A DNA stretch of 64,000 nt. Origin: Talinum fruticosum. Its lineage: Eukaryota > Streptophyta > Magnoliopsida > Caryophyllales > Talinaceae. The stretch spans positions 3,300,501 to 3,364,500 of the forward strand of contig JAITYX010000011.1 of the NCBI GenBank assembly GCA_021018815.1. Reading direction: 5' to 3'. The position numbers and the translations under genes are program-made. Shown here piece by piece: positions 10,271-21,300 of the stretch; within the stretch, counting starts at the first letter, position 1, and each line of letters starts with the position of its first letter. Below the pieces are notes generated by a model that saw only the letters and a program-made list of their open reading frames with translations, ran no database searches and was not told the origin of the DNA.

Positions 10271-10554
10271 TAAGGCTCTGTTTGATTCATGGAAAATTGA
10301 GTGGAAAAAAATAAATTGGGAAAGTAATTTTCTTTCTAGTGTTTGAATTAAAGAAAATTAGAAGGAAAAAAAGCTCATGGAAAATAGAATGGAAAATTAG
10401 AAAAAATTTACTTAAAAACTTTCCTTCCAAAATTGGAAGGAAAAAGTTAGGAAAACAAAGAAAGGAAACACGCTGGTGAGCCCGATGAACCTCTGCTCCC
10501 TCCTCTCTCTCCTCTCTCTCGCTCCCCATCTCTAACCCTAGCTTTCGATTCTCA

Positions 10555-12631
10555 ATGGCTTCGAACCCGTAACGCCCCATCCACCAATCCACAATTAACT
10601 AACCGACATTTGCTTAATAACCACAACGACTTATGGTAATGAAAATTAAGATCAAGGTGGAGGCATTACTGCCAGTCTCCGGATAACGAGAGACAAGGCT
10701 AAGACACTCAATTAATTAATAATATTTTTTTGTACGACATAAACGATAACATGAAAGTTATGTTTATACAAACGATAAATAGGATGACTCTATTTCCATA
10801 ATCGAGTTCATACATGAACCAAAAACTTAAACTTATTCTAGCGTAACCCATAATAGCAAAGACATGCAAGAGGGGCGGTCAATAGGTCATTGCCCGACCT
10901 TGTCGGAACCCTTCTCGTCGGACTCCTCTACTTCCCGATTCTCCTGTTTAACCCTTGTCCGTTTCTCCTTCCCTAAAACAAAATTTAAAGAAACAGGAAA
11001 AACTAGAAGTGAGCGGTTGGCTCAATACGTTACCCTTGTACTTGTAAAACCACTTTTGGTGAGCCGGTGAGCGCGCGCTATTTCACAAATTCATTTAAAA
11101 GATATCATTAGGCAAAAACTCGATTTTTTTTTTGTAGACTTTTCGGTTAAAAATTTCGTTTTAGTAAACGTTTTAGCTTCCGGCTAACACTAGGACCCCA
11201 ATTCATATGCAATTATAGCCATGGCTTCGGCTATACGATTCGATTAAAATTCCCGTTTACGGAAGGGCCCAATTCGATTAATTACGCTAGCAAACGATTG
11301 AGAACGGTTAACGAGTAACCGATCAACGATTAACGATTAATTGGGTCCTAAAATGTTAGGCCGTATTAAAAATAAATACGGTAAAGCTTTTCATAACAAT
11401 TAAAATTTAACTATTTTGGAAGGGTACAAGCAATAACGTACCTCGGTTAGGAAGTTTGCTTTGAACTAATTTTTGATTTGCTTTGCTTTCGACGTTTCGA
11501 TAACCTTCGTTTGCAAAGAAATTTTCCCCTTTACTTTAATATAATTATTATATGCATGTATATATACATATTTTCTCATACCCCTTTTATCGAATTACTA
11601 TCTAATTCTTGAATTATACGCGTGAATATGCAAGTACATATTTTCTTTAACTTTATTCTTCCAAATAACTTCCTCAATTTCTCAACACATATAGATATAT
11701 TAATTCTTTCCTTATTTGTATCCATTTATTTTTCAATTATGAATAATTAAATTTAGTCTAGAGAAAAAAAGAATTATTACCTCGGTAATCAAGGTGTTAA
11801 CAAAAAGAGGGTGAGGAAGGGCAATTGGTGGCTGGCCGGAATCCGGCGGCAGCCGGTGGACTGCAGGTGGTCGGGCGGTGTGGGCTGGAGGCTGGGCTGG
11901 AGGCTGGCAATGGAAGGAGTGTTTTGGGCTTCGGCTTCCTCCCTTTCTTTTTTTTTTTCAGCTTGCTTCTTTTTTTTTTGGCCCAGCGGCTCCCCCCTCC
12001 CTTCTATTTATAATGGGCTCTGCAGCCCAAATCTTATCCTCTTCCATTACCCTATCCATTTTAGATTTGTTTTTATCCAAATAATCATTTTACAACACAT
12101 GCTAAAATATTTTAACCACACATTTGTATAAAAATTATTTGCTATAAATTATTTATCTATTTATTTATTTATTTATTTATTTTATTGTTTGCACATTTTA
12201 TAAATATTTAAGCATGAATTGATATTTCTAAGTCAATTATTTCTCATTTCCATTTTGACATTTATGCGCGGCTCACTTGCTCTTAAATATTGAAACAGTA
12301 AAAAAATGCAATAATTAGATACAATTAAATTTTTGGGGCCTTACGGAACCAAAACCCTTCGATTTCATCGGGGAATCGCGCTAATAAATCCTTTCTCAAG
12401 CGTCCAATACATCCATCATAGATCGAGGGTGATTCTTTGCTTCCTTCAAATCGCCCAAAATTACCCTTGAACTCCTCCCTTAGGCGTCTAGTGTCATTAG
12501 ATTCATCTACTCGAAAGAGTTTGAAGCGAAAACTAATTGATGAGTCTCAAATAGATGGTGATGAGGATGAAACTCAAACTTCAATTTTCGGAGCATGGCG
12601 AAGCCTCTCGAATCCGCTCGACAATGTCTGA
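10555..12631 (+). pseudogene. small ORF of unknown function split by a solo LTR
   Basis: An ATG at 10555, in good context after a TC-rich leader, is cut after four codons by the solo LTR (10568-12345). Removing the LTR and one copy of its GAACC duplication restores a frame running on from 12351 to a TGA at 12629-12631, about 100 codons in all, with one in-frame TAG at 12418-12420. The encoded protein is basic and Ser/Leu-rich (SSLRRLVSLDSSTRKSLKRK, then an acidic DGDEDE patch and IFGAWRSLSNPLDNV). I do not recognise it. It may be the first exon of the transposon's own gene or a captured host exon. Confidence 0.5.
10568..12345. mobile_element. solo LTR, probably Ty3/gypsy type, with perfect 5-bp target duplication
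   Basis: The 1778-bp segment begins CGTAACGCCCC and ends GGGGCCTTACG, near-perfect short inverted ends; each lacks only the usual terminal T or A of TG...CA. GAACC occurs immediately before (10563-10567) and immediately after (12346-12350). No internal coding domain is present, so it is a solo LTR left by LTR-LTR recombination. TGTAACNCCCC-type ends are common in plant Ty3/gypsy LTRs, so that superfamily is the best guess. Confidence 0.85.
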
Positions 12632-12780
12632 AGAAGAATCCGAAGCGGGTTTCTTTATCTCTACCCTTTGCTTTCTAGTTTTTGATTTTATGGGTTTAAT
12701 CATAATCTTGTGGAGTATTGAATTTTTGGGTTGATTGTCCATGTTGATTTGCAAGCAAGGTGTTTGTAAAAATTACCTAG
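12632..12780. other. possible intron of the transposon gene
   Basis: The DNA after the small ORF is T-rich, as plant introns are, up to the LINE fragment. No coding motif is seen. Confidence 0.3.
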
Positions 12781-13530
12781 AAGATGGAAATGTGTTGCTT
12801 AAGTTTATTCCATATTTTATAAACTTGTGTTACGTATTCTAGCTGGCAATTTCGAATTTTTCTATAGTTTGTGATTGATTGTTCAGATATCTTCTCTTTG
12901 TTATACTTTCTTCCTTGAGAGCTTTGATATTGCTGCTGGCAATTAACATACATGTTCCCAAATCTTTTGAGCATAGGAGCATTTTAGAAATATGTGGTCT
13001 ACAACTTTTGTTGTGTTTGCCTCCTGATAGAGCTTGCAATGAGTGTCTTTGTCCTCTATAAATGCAGAGACCCTTGCTGCGAGTGGGAGTTCTTTTGTGT
13101 AAGAGGATCCAACTACTGTAGGAGAGCTTCGATATATTTGCCCTATTCCACACCAAATTAGCCCAATGCACCTTATTTTGTTCCCTTTGCATCTATTTGT
13201 ATCCAAACTGGACATTATATTGCCCATTAGGGTTGTTCCATTCCCAATTTGAGGTAAATCCTGCTGAACTTGATCCTTCACTTTGCAAAACTTTTTCCAG
13301 TACCAACAAGTGTATGTTGCGGGGTTATAATCTTCCTAGGGAGTGTGTTTAGTGTACTAGTAGTGCCCATGAACCCACTTAACCCACAGGTTATCCTCCT
13401 TTTTGCCACTTGCCCGGACATATTTTGCTATTAGTGCTTTATTCCACTGCTCGATATTTCTTAAGCCAAGTCCTCCAACTTGCTTTGGCCTGCATAAGTA
13501 GGGGAATTCTTCTTTTATCCCTTCCTTCTC
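12780..13530 (-). mobile_element. minus-strand LINE 3' fragment (RT tail and zf-RVT)
   Basis: Read on the minus strand from 13510 down, the translation gives VGGLGLRNIEQWN (about 13500-13450), then WVKWVHGHY, then the zinc-binding tail with SAFIEDKDTHCKL, DHIFLKC and SYAQKIWEHVC (about 13060-12945). This is the C-terminal end of a plant LINE ORF2. Frameshifts occur (for example within TKVVDHIF). It sits inside element B, probably in what was an intron. Its exact borders and target duplication are not visible. Confidence 0.75.
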
Positions 13531-13767
13531 GGCAAAATATAAATAGGGTTTTCTATATTTTTTTTGGGATTGAGCCGGATAATTTTCTTTTTTGAACTCA
13601 TTCTCATTTTGTTATTATGATGAATTGTTGATGGTAGCTTTGATGAGGAAACAGTGGCTTGATGTATTTTGTTTGTAGTTGTGCTAATTAACATCTTCGA
13701 ATATATGTATTGGTTTGTAGTTGTCTTTTGTCGCTTTTCTTATTTAGTTTGATTGTATTTTTTAAAT

Positions 13768-14978
13768 AGATTGATGAGGAATGGAACAAGCTTAGAAAAT
13801 GGACCGGAGCTAGTGTTGCTTGTTTATGGTGCCTATGCGGCTAGCCTAGTGTCTCTAGCATTTCTTGATAATTATGTTGATAGGCCAATTCCTAAGGGTG
13901 GTGAAGGGGATAGTCATCGTCAATTTTTTCTTAGTAGGCTAACACTAAAAAAGATCAAGATTGTCGTAATGAGTTTCGCATGGGTAAGGATGGCTTTGCT
14001 AGGTTAGTGTGCTTATTACGTGATTCGAGGAGATTAAGGGACACCTATTCTAGCTCGGTTGAGGAACAAGTTGCCAAATTTCTTCATATTATTGGACATA
14101 ATAGGAGAAATTATTCCGTAAATTGGATTATTGGCGTTCTAGTGAAACAGTTAGTAGACACTTCCATAATGTCTTAAGGGCCGTCGTTTCCTTAGAAGGG
14201 ATATTTTTGAAGCAACCGGATGGATCGGAATGTCCTTCGAGAGATTGCAAATAGCTCAAGGTTTTTTCTTATTTTAAGGATTGTATTGGTGCAATTGATG
14301 GGTCACATTTTCGTGTCAAAGTACCAAGTGATGTAGTTCAAAGATATAGAGGACGAAAGCAATATCCTACTATGAATGTTCTTGCAGCTTGTGGCTTTGA
14401 TTTGAAGTTCACATATGTATTACCGGTTTGGGAAGGGTGCGCTTCGACTCGAGAGTTCTTAACAGTGCCCTCGAAAATAGAATTGATAGGTTGGAAGTGC
14501 CTGGTGGGAGATATTATTTGGTTGATTTAGGATATCAACTAAAACGTGGGTTCTTAACTCCATATCGGAAAACAAGATATCATTTGAAAGAATATGATGT
14601 TCTTACTCCGCAAAATGCTAGAGAGATATTTAACCATCAACATTCTTCTCTTTGAAATGTAATTGAAAGGGCCTTTGGTGTTTTAAAGAAGAGATTTGCA
14701 ATGTTAGCTAGTGGAAGTGAACCTTTCTACTCGGCACAAACACGAGGCTGATGTTGTGCTTGCTTGGATGCATATTACATAATTATTTGATGGTTGTTGA
14801 TCCGGATATAGAGCTTATAGAGCAAGTTGATCGGGAACTACTTAATTTAAACCAATCATATGATATATGTCCTTCAAATTCAACAGGTGAGAATAGAGAA
14901 ATGGAAGAATTTAGAGCTAGTCTAGCCAATGCGATGTGGAGGGATTATAATAGTGGTCGTAATGCTCGGTATGTATAA
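13768..14978 (+). pseudogene. PIF/Harbinger transposase (HARBI1/ALP1-like DDE nuclease)
   Basis: The element's nuclease, which would cut and rejoin ends at TAA/TTA targets. After a T-rich tract with a splice acceptor (AAATAG at about 13762-13767) the frame runs through SSVEEQVAKFLHIIGHN (helix-turn-helix region) and SSETVSRHFHNVL. The catalytic region follows: GAIDGSHF with Asp codon 14297-14299, YRGRKQYPTMNVLA, FDSRVLNSAL with Asp 14446-14448, GGRYYLVDLGY, and VIERAFGVLKKRF with Glu 14665-14667. All three acidic residues survive. However, the frame shifts near 14115 and between 14420 and 14446, and a TGA (14653-14655) replaces an Arg codon just before the Glu. The C-terminus LHNYLMVVDPD...ANAMWRDYNSG is typical. 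Non-functional as read. Confidence 0.88.
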
Positions 14979-15062
14979 TTCCCTTTTGAATTCTTTGTTT
15001 AAGTTCTTGGTCATGAGTTATTTATCTTGTTTCCTAACTAGTCTTGTCTCTTTTGATTATAG

Positions 15063-16339
15063 GATGAATGTGACATTGAGGAGGACAGAAGCATAACAAC
15101 TTGTGGAAAGAAGAATCTTACATGGTCCGACGAAATGGACATAATTTTAACGGATGGACTCTTGGAGCAAATGGAGAAGGGTCAAAAAATTGGTAGTACT
15201 TTCACTAGTACAACTTTTTCGGATGTTGCTAAATTAGTAGGGTCGAAGTGCAACAAATTGGGATTTTCTGTTTTGAATGTTAAAAATAGGCTAAAAACGT
15301 TGAAAAAAAGCATGCTCGATGCTCAAAAATTTTGCACCAAAGTGGGGTTGGTTTCAATGAATCGACATAGATAATTGAGGCGGCACCGGATGTATGGGAG
15401 TCTTACCTTTTGGTACGTATTTTTCTTTCCCATAATGCACTATTGTTTATCTTCTTAATCTTTTACCTTTACTTATAGATTTCTCTACTTTTAGATTTTA
15501 TCATCTCCAGTTGCACCATCATCGAAATGAAAATGTGAAAATAGTTTAGCATGGCAGCCGTCAAAGTTTGTTATACTTGGTTTCATTTATCGATTTATCA
15601 TGTATTATAGTTTGAATACTGATTGTGATAACCGAGGCAAAACAAAAAAGGACGGTAAAAATTAAATCAAGTAAAGATATAAAATGAAAGAATGTTGCGA
15701 GAACATGCTGAAATCAACATGCTTTGAAATGCTTGGTTTCATTTGTTATACTTGTTAATTTTTGTAGGCAAATCCAACAACGAATGCATTTCGCTTCAAA
15801 CCTGTGAAGAACTTTTATAAGTTGGACCTTTTGTTTGGGAAAGGTAGAGCAACCGGAAGTAATGCGGCTGGACCGAAGGAAAGGCAAAAGCAATGGAGAA
15901 AAGAACCAACTTCAAGTGATGGTGCTCCTAATGAAGAATCTTCATGTGAACCTTCATCAAAAGACCAAGTTGTGGCCAAGAAATTGAAGAATAAAGTGAC
16001 GGCAATAGAATTTGTATGTGAGGAGTTGAAATCCACGAAATCGGGTATGGATGCTTGTAGCTATGGCACTTAAGAAGGGTAATTTAAGAAATTATACCGA
16101 AGAACAATTGTATGATGCAATTACAAAGGTTAAAAATTAGTTTGTGACATGATTCTATATATAATTTTGTTTCTAATGCTTTCTTGGGTTAATAGGTTGA
16201 TGGTCCGAGTGACATATCTCAAATGAAGGTCTATCAAGCTCTTTCTGCGGATCCCAACTCAGCTAGAGCTTTCCTTGCCTGCCCAAGTGCTCGTCATGCA
16301 TTGTGGTTGAAAGTGAAATTTGGCAATGATGTTATCTAA
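15063..16339 (+). pseudogene. MYB/SANT-like DNA-binding protein of the Harbinger element
   Basis: The second protein of PIF/Harbinger elements, thought to bind element ends and partner the transposase in the nucleus. Exon 1 (acceptor TATAG at about 15062) reads KKNLTWSDEMDIILTDGLLE, the SANT/Myb-like helix, through NVKNRLKTLKK. A frameshift near 15340 must be crossed to reach EAAPDVWESYL (donor GT at 15413). Exon 2 (15768-16128, after TTTGTAG) gives NPTTNAFRFKPVKNFYKLD, then a Ser-rich linker and a basic stretch, with a second frame break near 16060. Exon 3 (16196-16339) ends LACPSARHALWLKVKFGND before TAA at 16337. Splice signals look intact, but the frameshifts make the protein unlikely. 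Confidence 0.8.
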
Positions 16340-16638
16340 TTTGTTAACATTTTATACTGTTATGGATTGTAAATTTTGTAGTTGATTTTTAAAATATTTG
16401 GTGAGATGATGGATAGTATAGTGTTACTTTTGGGATTGTAGAGATTTAATGCTAATATTTGGTTTTTGATGACAATGTTAAAAATATTTATGAGCTACTT
16501 GTCAAATTTGGTTTTTGATTACAATGTTAAAAACGATTCACGAGCTCCTTGTCAAATTTAATTTTTGGTTTTTTCAACGTAATGGTAATTTCTTATTGAT
16601 TATTATATGTTGTAAGTGATTGGTTTAGTCATGCTTAA
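16340..16638. repeat. right subterminal region of element B (inner part)
   Basis: From about 16364 to 16638 the sequence is the inverted counterpart of element A's left subterminal DNA (about 7110-7384), for example TGGATAGTATAGTGTTACTT versus its reverse complement in A. It continues at 17345 after a 700-bp insertion. Confidence 0.8.
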
Positions 16639-17338
16639 GTTATTGTTGTAAGTGATCTTCAAAACTTGAAAATATTAAACTACAATCTAAAGGGATTTGA
16701 CGGCTGGAAACTAGCCTAGAAATCCTAAAATTTGATGGAGAAAAGAACTGCCAAAAAAACTAGACAAAAATCGCTTATAAAGCCGCCAAAATAGTGTCGC
16801 ACGGCCAGTGCGGGTTATGCACTGGTAGGACGTGCGAAATGCCTGAACTCTCTACCTCTTTTGCACGGGCCGTGCGACTTTGGCACGGTGTACCGTGCAT
16901 GACTTTAGCTTCAGTAACTTCTCGCACGGCCGTGCAAGATGCGCACGGGGGCCGTGCGAAATTCTCGAACTCTCTGCCTCTTTTGCACGGGCCGTGCGAC
17001 TTTGGCACGGGGAACCGTGCACGACTTCAACTTCCGTAACTTCTCACACGGCCGTGCAAGATGCGCACGAGGGCCGTGCAACCTTCCTTGACTTCGGCCC
17101 CTTCGCCGATGATCTCGCACGGCTGTGCGGCTTCGCACAATAGAGTCGTGCAACTTCTCTTGATGTGTTTTAGGCTTTTTCTTGCCTCCTCTTGGACTCG
17201 GACTCTTCTCTTCATCGCTTTTCATCAAATTTACCTCGAATCTCTCAAATTTAAGCCCAAAAACCCAAAACTAAATAAATATCATTGAAATCATCATGGA
17301 ATTGGGTTAAATAATGTCTAAAAACCGGCAAAAACGAG
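16639..17338. mobile_element. 700-bp insertion with 6-bp target duplication and tandem array
   Basis: Comparison with element A shows that the right subterminal region of B is interrupted exactly here. GCTTAA occurs directly before (16633-16638) and directly after (17339-17344), and one copy is what the uninterrupted sequence needs. The inserted DNA starts GTTATTGTTGTAAG, ends AAAACGAGG, contains no transposase, and carries a tandem array (16796-17150). The ends are not TG...CA, so a standard LTR is not shown. It may be an LTR fragment or a non-autonomous element of another class. Confidence 0.7.
16796..17150. repeat. tandem array, 3 units of about 122 bp, rich in GCACGGCCGTGC palindromes
   Basis: Three adjacent units begin near 16796, 16921 and 17044. 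Each contains palindromic CGCACGGCCGTGC or close variants, followed by GGGCCGTGCGA-type half sites and a stretch like TTTTGCACGGGCCGTGCGAC. Unit 3 is the most diverged. Frames across it are low-complexity artefacts. Confidence 0.85.
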
Positions 17339-17344
17339 GCTTAA

Positions 17345-17610
17345 CGGTTACATTACCGATATGTGAGCTTGTATATAATATTTTAATGAGGTTAAAAACT
17401 CATTAGATTAGGTTTTATTTATTTTTCCAATCAATTTTCCTATTTACAAACAATGGAAAAAATGTTAGTTGGAAAATCAGTTTTTTTCCTTGTGTTTTTT
17501 CTCTAATCCAAACAAGGGAAAAAAATCGGTTTCTCTCAACTTTTTTCCTTCTCATTTTTTTTTCCTCTGAATTTTCTTTCCACCCAATTTTCCATGAATC
17601 AAACAGAGCC
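17345..17610. repeat. right terminal region of element B
   Basis: This is the outer part of the right end. Its reverse complement matches element A from about position 6876 to 7115 (AGAAAATTCAGAGGAAAAAA...). The outermost 28-35 bp instead match B's own left end (10274). Confidence 0.85.
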
Positions 17611-17613
17611 TAA

Positions 17614-18337
17614 AAGATTAAGATAATCTTCTTCTTTTTTTTTTTGAGATCCAAAAAGATTTAGATAATGAAAACCACTGAAGTTGATTATTTTCATAGA
17701 GGAAAAACCTAGAATTTGCACCGGTAGCTAATCCAAGTAGTCATAGAGCAATTTCCAGTATCTGTAAGAATTAAGATCCAAATACATAGTAAAAGATATC
17801 TTCATCTATTGGAACTTGAAAAAGGGCGATGAGTTATAGGGAAGAGAGTAACATACAACATTAACAACTTTGGTAGAAATCCTTGTTATCTGTTTAAGTA
17901 ATTGCATAATTGCAGCTGACATTTCCTAAAAGGGGAAAAAATACTATTCATTAGCCGATTAATCCATATGGTAGCAAGCACATCAGTACCAATACTTATT
18001 CACAGGATAAAACTGGAAAACCTCCTTGAAATGGCAATGGTGGAATTCACATCCACCTCTTCGTCATGGATGTTCTGTGAACAAATGTAGATTACATATA
18101 AGCTTAAAAAGATGATAGCCTCTTAGAAACAACATCTGATACATATTCCAAAGGCGGATCGGTATTCAGCAGAAGCAACTGAAAAATCCAATTATGGATC
18201 CCATTAACGCTTAGTTCGGTAGACCCTGATGCAAGTATTTTTACTTTGATAATAAAGAGGCTACTCATGGAAGACCCGCAAAAATGTTTTCCGAAAGGCA
18301 ATGTGAAAGCTTCGAAAAATAAATGAAAACCAACAAG
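17614..18337. other. 3' flank of the lipase gene, no gene recognised
   Basis: This AT-rich DNA lies between element B and the stop codon of the lipase gene. The part nearest the gene (about 18060-18337) is probably its 3' untranslated region, since the gene is transcribed leftward. No polyadenylation site can be assigned with confidence. Confidence 0.5.
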
Positions 18338-21300
18338 TCAGTGATGAACATCTGCAGTGAAAACCCTCACTGTCATCTGACTTCTGGGAGAAATTATACG
18401 TGAAATTGGAAGTTGATACAGAGATTTGAGCTGGTGACTGATCAACTTGCTACTATTTATCACAGTTTGGAGTTCAAGGTCATCAGCCCACCACTGCTCC
18501 AATTTATGAGCCTCTAGGAACTTCTGATTTCCCTTTGACAAAACAAACAGCTTTGCAGCAGCTAAACTTGCATTATTAGCCCCACTAGTCTTCGATGGAT
18601 CAGTGTAGTAGCAGCAAATATAGTCATTGTTATTTATATACAAGTGTGGGACCCACTTCTTTAAAGCCACGTTTGGCACACCGCTCTGATCATCTGTCAT
18701 GACCTGAGTTTCACCCCCTGAGGGAAGCATTGCTCTGACTCTCTTCCAAGCAAACGCGGCCTTCTCTCCAATGCTCTTCAGGCTTGTGGATAGGGAGACC
18801 GAAGGGGGTTAAATAAATGAGCCTCGACATATATTCCCTCTTTGGCTAATGCTTTTCCAACTTGAAGGGCAAACCCGGCTCCTAACGAATGGCCAGCAAT
18901 GCAAACATTGCCACTCCCATAGCTAGTTGCAATTGATTTCAACGCATCAAAAGCAACTTTGAATCTGACAGAACCCCTTAGAGTTTCCCACGCAAGGAAA
19001 CGAAGATCATCCTGCAAGTCTCTTCTCATTGTTGAGCTCTTGAGTATGGTTCCTCTTAGAGCTAGAACGGCCCTGGGTGCACCATTAGGTCTGACAACGA
19101 TGAGGTCAGCTAAAGCCGCTGTCCGGTCCCACTCAAGTACTGCCCCGAAGATCGAACCATCCCTCTCGTCAATTAAGGTATTGACTAGCTTGAACTTGAA
19201 GGGCAACCACCAACTTGGAGCTAAAGCATTTTCTGCTGTTCTGTTTTCTTGCCTGTCAAGCTCCAGCAAGTACACAGCTTGTATAAAACAAGCCATGACT
19301 GTCCTCCTGTAATTCCCATCTTTCCTGCATATGCCAAAAGATAATGGATTAGGTAAGGACTCTAGTGGATTCATACCCAGTGGAGCTAATGTAAGACATG
19401 GCAATGAGAAGAGAGAGGGTTGGGACTTCGCGAGAGATTCTTTCTGAAAAACCCGGAGTTTTCTATTGATTCAGGAACTAGATGCGTCTAACATCCACGA
19501 GTTTTTTATTCCGTCAGGAATGAGATGCATGTAACAGCCACGTGCAATCGTCTACCAACATAAATCTATTATCAGAACATATAGTCAAGAGTTGAGGAGT
19601 TGTGGCAATCACACCATAAATTTGTAGGAGGGAAATATGATCTTTGCTGTGGAGATGCAAGCAAAGTTGATACATAGCATCTCTTCCATGTGCATTCTTC
19701 ATTTCTTCACTTTTTCTTTGGTAAGTTGAAACTTGAAGCCTTCTAAGAGCAATGGCACAATAACTTGTGCAGAAACAGAGGATCTAATGAAGAGTTGCTC
19801 TTGTATATCAATGTCGTGGTATCACTATTAACTATCCAAATAAAACAAAAATTAATTGCTTCAAGTCTTTTTACTCATTCTTTCTGCTGTCACAGATGAT
19901 TTAAACCTCCTTTGAGAAATCAAATCATGGCTAAAAGCAATTAAGCAAAGCACAAGCATTTCTTTTTTCTTTGGTTTTTTGGGTAGGTGGGGGAGGTTCA
20001 GAGAAAAAATGTTTTCAAAAAGACACGTCACCACCATTAAGTGAGAACCTTGCACATGATGACAGCCAGCCAAGCACAGGAAGATCAGAAAAGAGAATTG
20101 TTATGATTTGGACTGCACATACTGGTAAACCAACCTATTTTTAAATGAGGCTAGAAACAAACTTCAATTCTTGGTTGTCATGCTTCACATATATGAACTG
20201 TTAGGTATGGCCCAAAATCCATTCATTTCGGCCCATGACAACTCTGTTTCCTTATCTCGCGCTGGCAAGCTTCAAGTGGGTCAGTGCTATCAGAATACAG
20301 CCCGTTTTTGTGAGGAACTGGCTCCCATTTGCACCTCTGTCAGCCAACTCGGGCTGACCGCACCCGCCGACGCGGCTTATGTTGTGGGTTCCCTTTTGTT
20401 TTAGGTTATTTTAACCTATTTTTGTGATTGCAACCTCTAAGAGTTGTTTTAGGGTTTTTTTGGTTTCTTACTCACATTCGGTTATGGTCTAACCTAATGT
20501 GATGTATGAGAGCTAGTTCATCCTCCTCTTTCACATTGTTAGTCGAGAGAGTCTTCGAGAGTTCTTACTCTCTTTTCTTTAATCTCGTTGAGCACATCAT
20601 CCTGAAGATCGTACATTTTTTCCCAAATTTGGCTTTCCACATAAAAATTTGGTGTTTTTGTGTTCATTAGTTTTATTATTGTTCTTGCTATCATTTTTCT
20701 CGATATCCCACATCTTTCGCTGCAATTTAGTTGGATTTGTTCATAACATGAACTAATGAGTTGATCGGTTGAACTCAAACATACAACACCTGTAACAAGA
20801 TTTGAGCTATAGCTACCTTTTTGAAAGCATGTTAATTTCTTATCTCTTTCAGGAGGTAACCCAGAATGCCTCTATAAAGCAGTACCCTCCATTAAAAGGA
20901 ACAAAAGGAAGTGCGAAAGGGTTTCTGTCACTAAGTTACTAACAATTCAGCAAATAATGATTGTTTATGCTAATATATACTTTCTGTCCCAGAATGATTG
21001 TAGCTCTTTCTATTTTGGTCATCTTGAACAGAGGGTCCTCTATACTCACTATCACTTACTACATGCAGCTCCAACAGAATCAATTCTTATTGGTCAGTCA
21101 TATTTAAACTCATTTTTGTCAGAAGTAAAGAGAGCAGTCATTTTGAGACAAGGGGTTATCAAGTATATTACCTAATTACATTATAGCACCGCAAGCGAAA
21201 AACCATCAATACGCAAGCATCGCTACAGTGATAGTTATACTCAGAAAACCTCACTAATGATTCAAAAGATCTGAGAATTTGTTTTCATATTTAACTTCAA

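Larger units (their letters stand above)
10274..17610 (+). mobile_element. element B: PIF/Harbinger element with transposase and MYB/SANT ORFs
   Basis: The left end GGCTCTGTTTGATTCATGGA (10274) is the reverse complement of the right end (TCCATGAATCAAACAGAGCC, ending 17610); both continue AAATTG(A/G)GTGGAAA. The flanks are TAA on both sides (10271-10273, 17611-17613), the family's target duplication. Inside, in the same direction, are a HARBI1/ALP1-type transposase (13768-14978) and a MYB/SANT-like gene (about 15063-16339), the two proteins such elements need. Three later insertions enlarged it: a solo LTR (10568-12345), a minus-strand LINE fragment (about 12780-13530) and a 700-bp segment (16639-17338). 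Both genes carry lesions, so B itself is inactive. Confidence 0.85.

Noticed and set aside
16775..17228. Several overlapping Cys/His/Arg-rich frames
   Set aside because: They are frames through the GC-rich palindromic tandem array and repeat with its period.
6848..17610. A single 10.8-kb Harbinger element using the 540-bp inverted homology as its TIRs
   Set aside because: The outermost bases and the TAA flanks pair better as two elements (A, 6848-9312; B, 10274-17610) with two MITEs between them; the long homology is explained by shared subterminal DNA.
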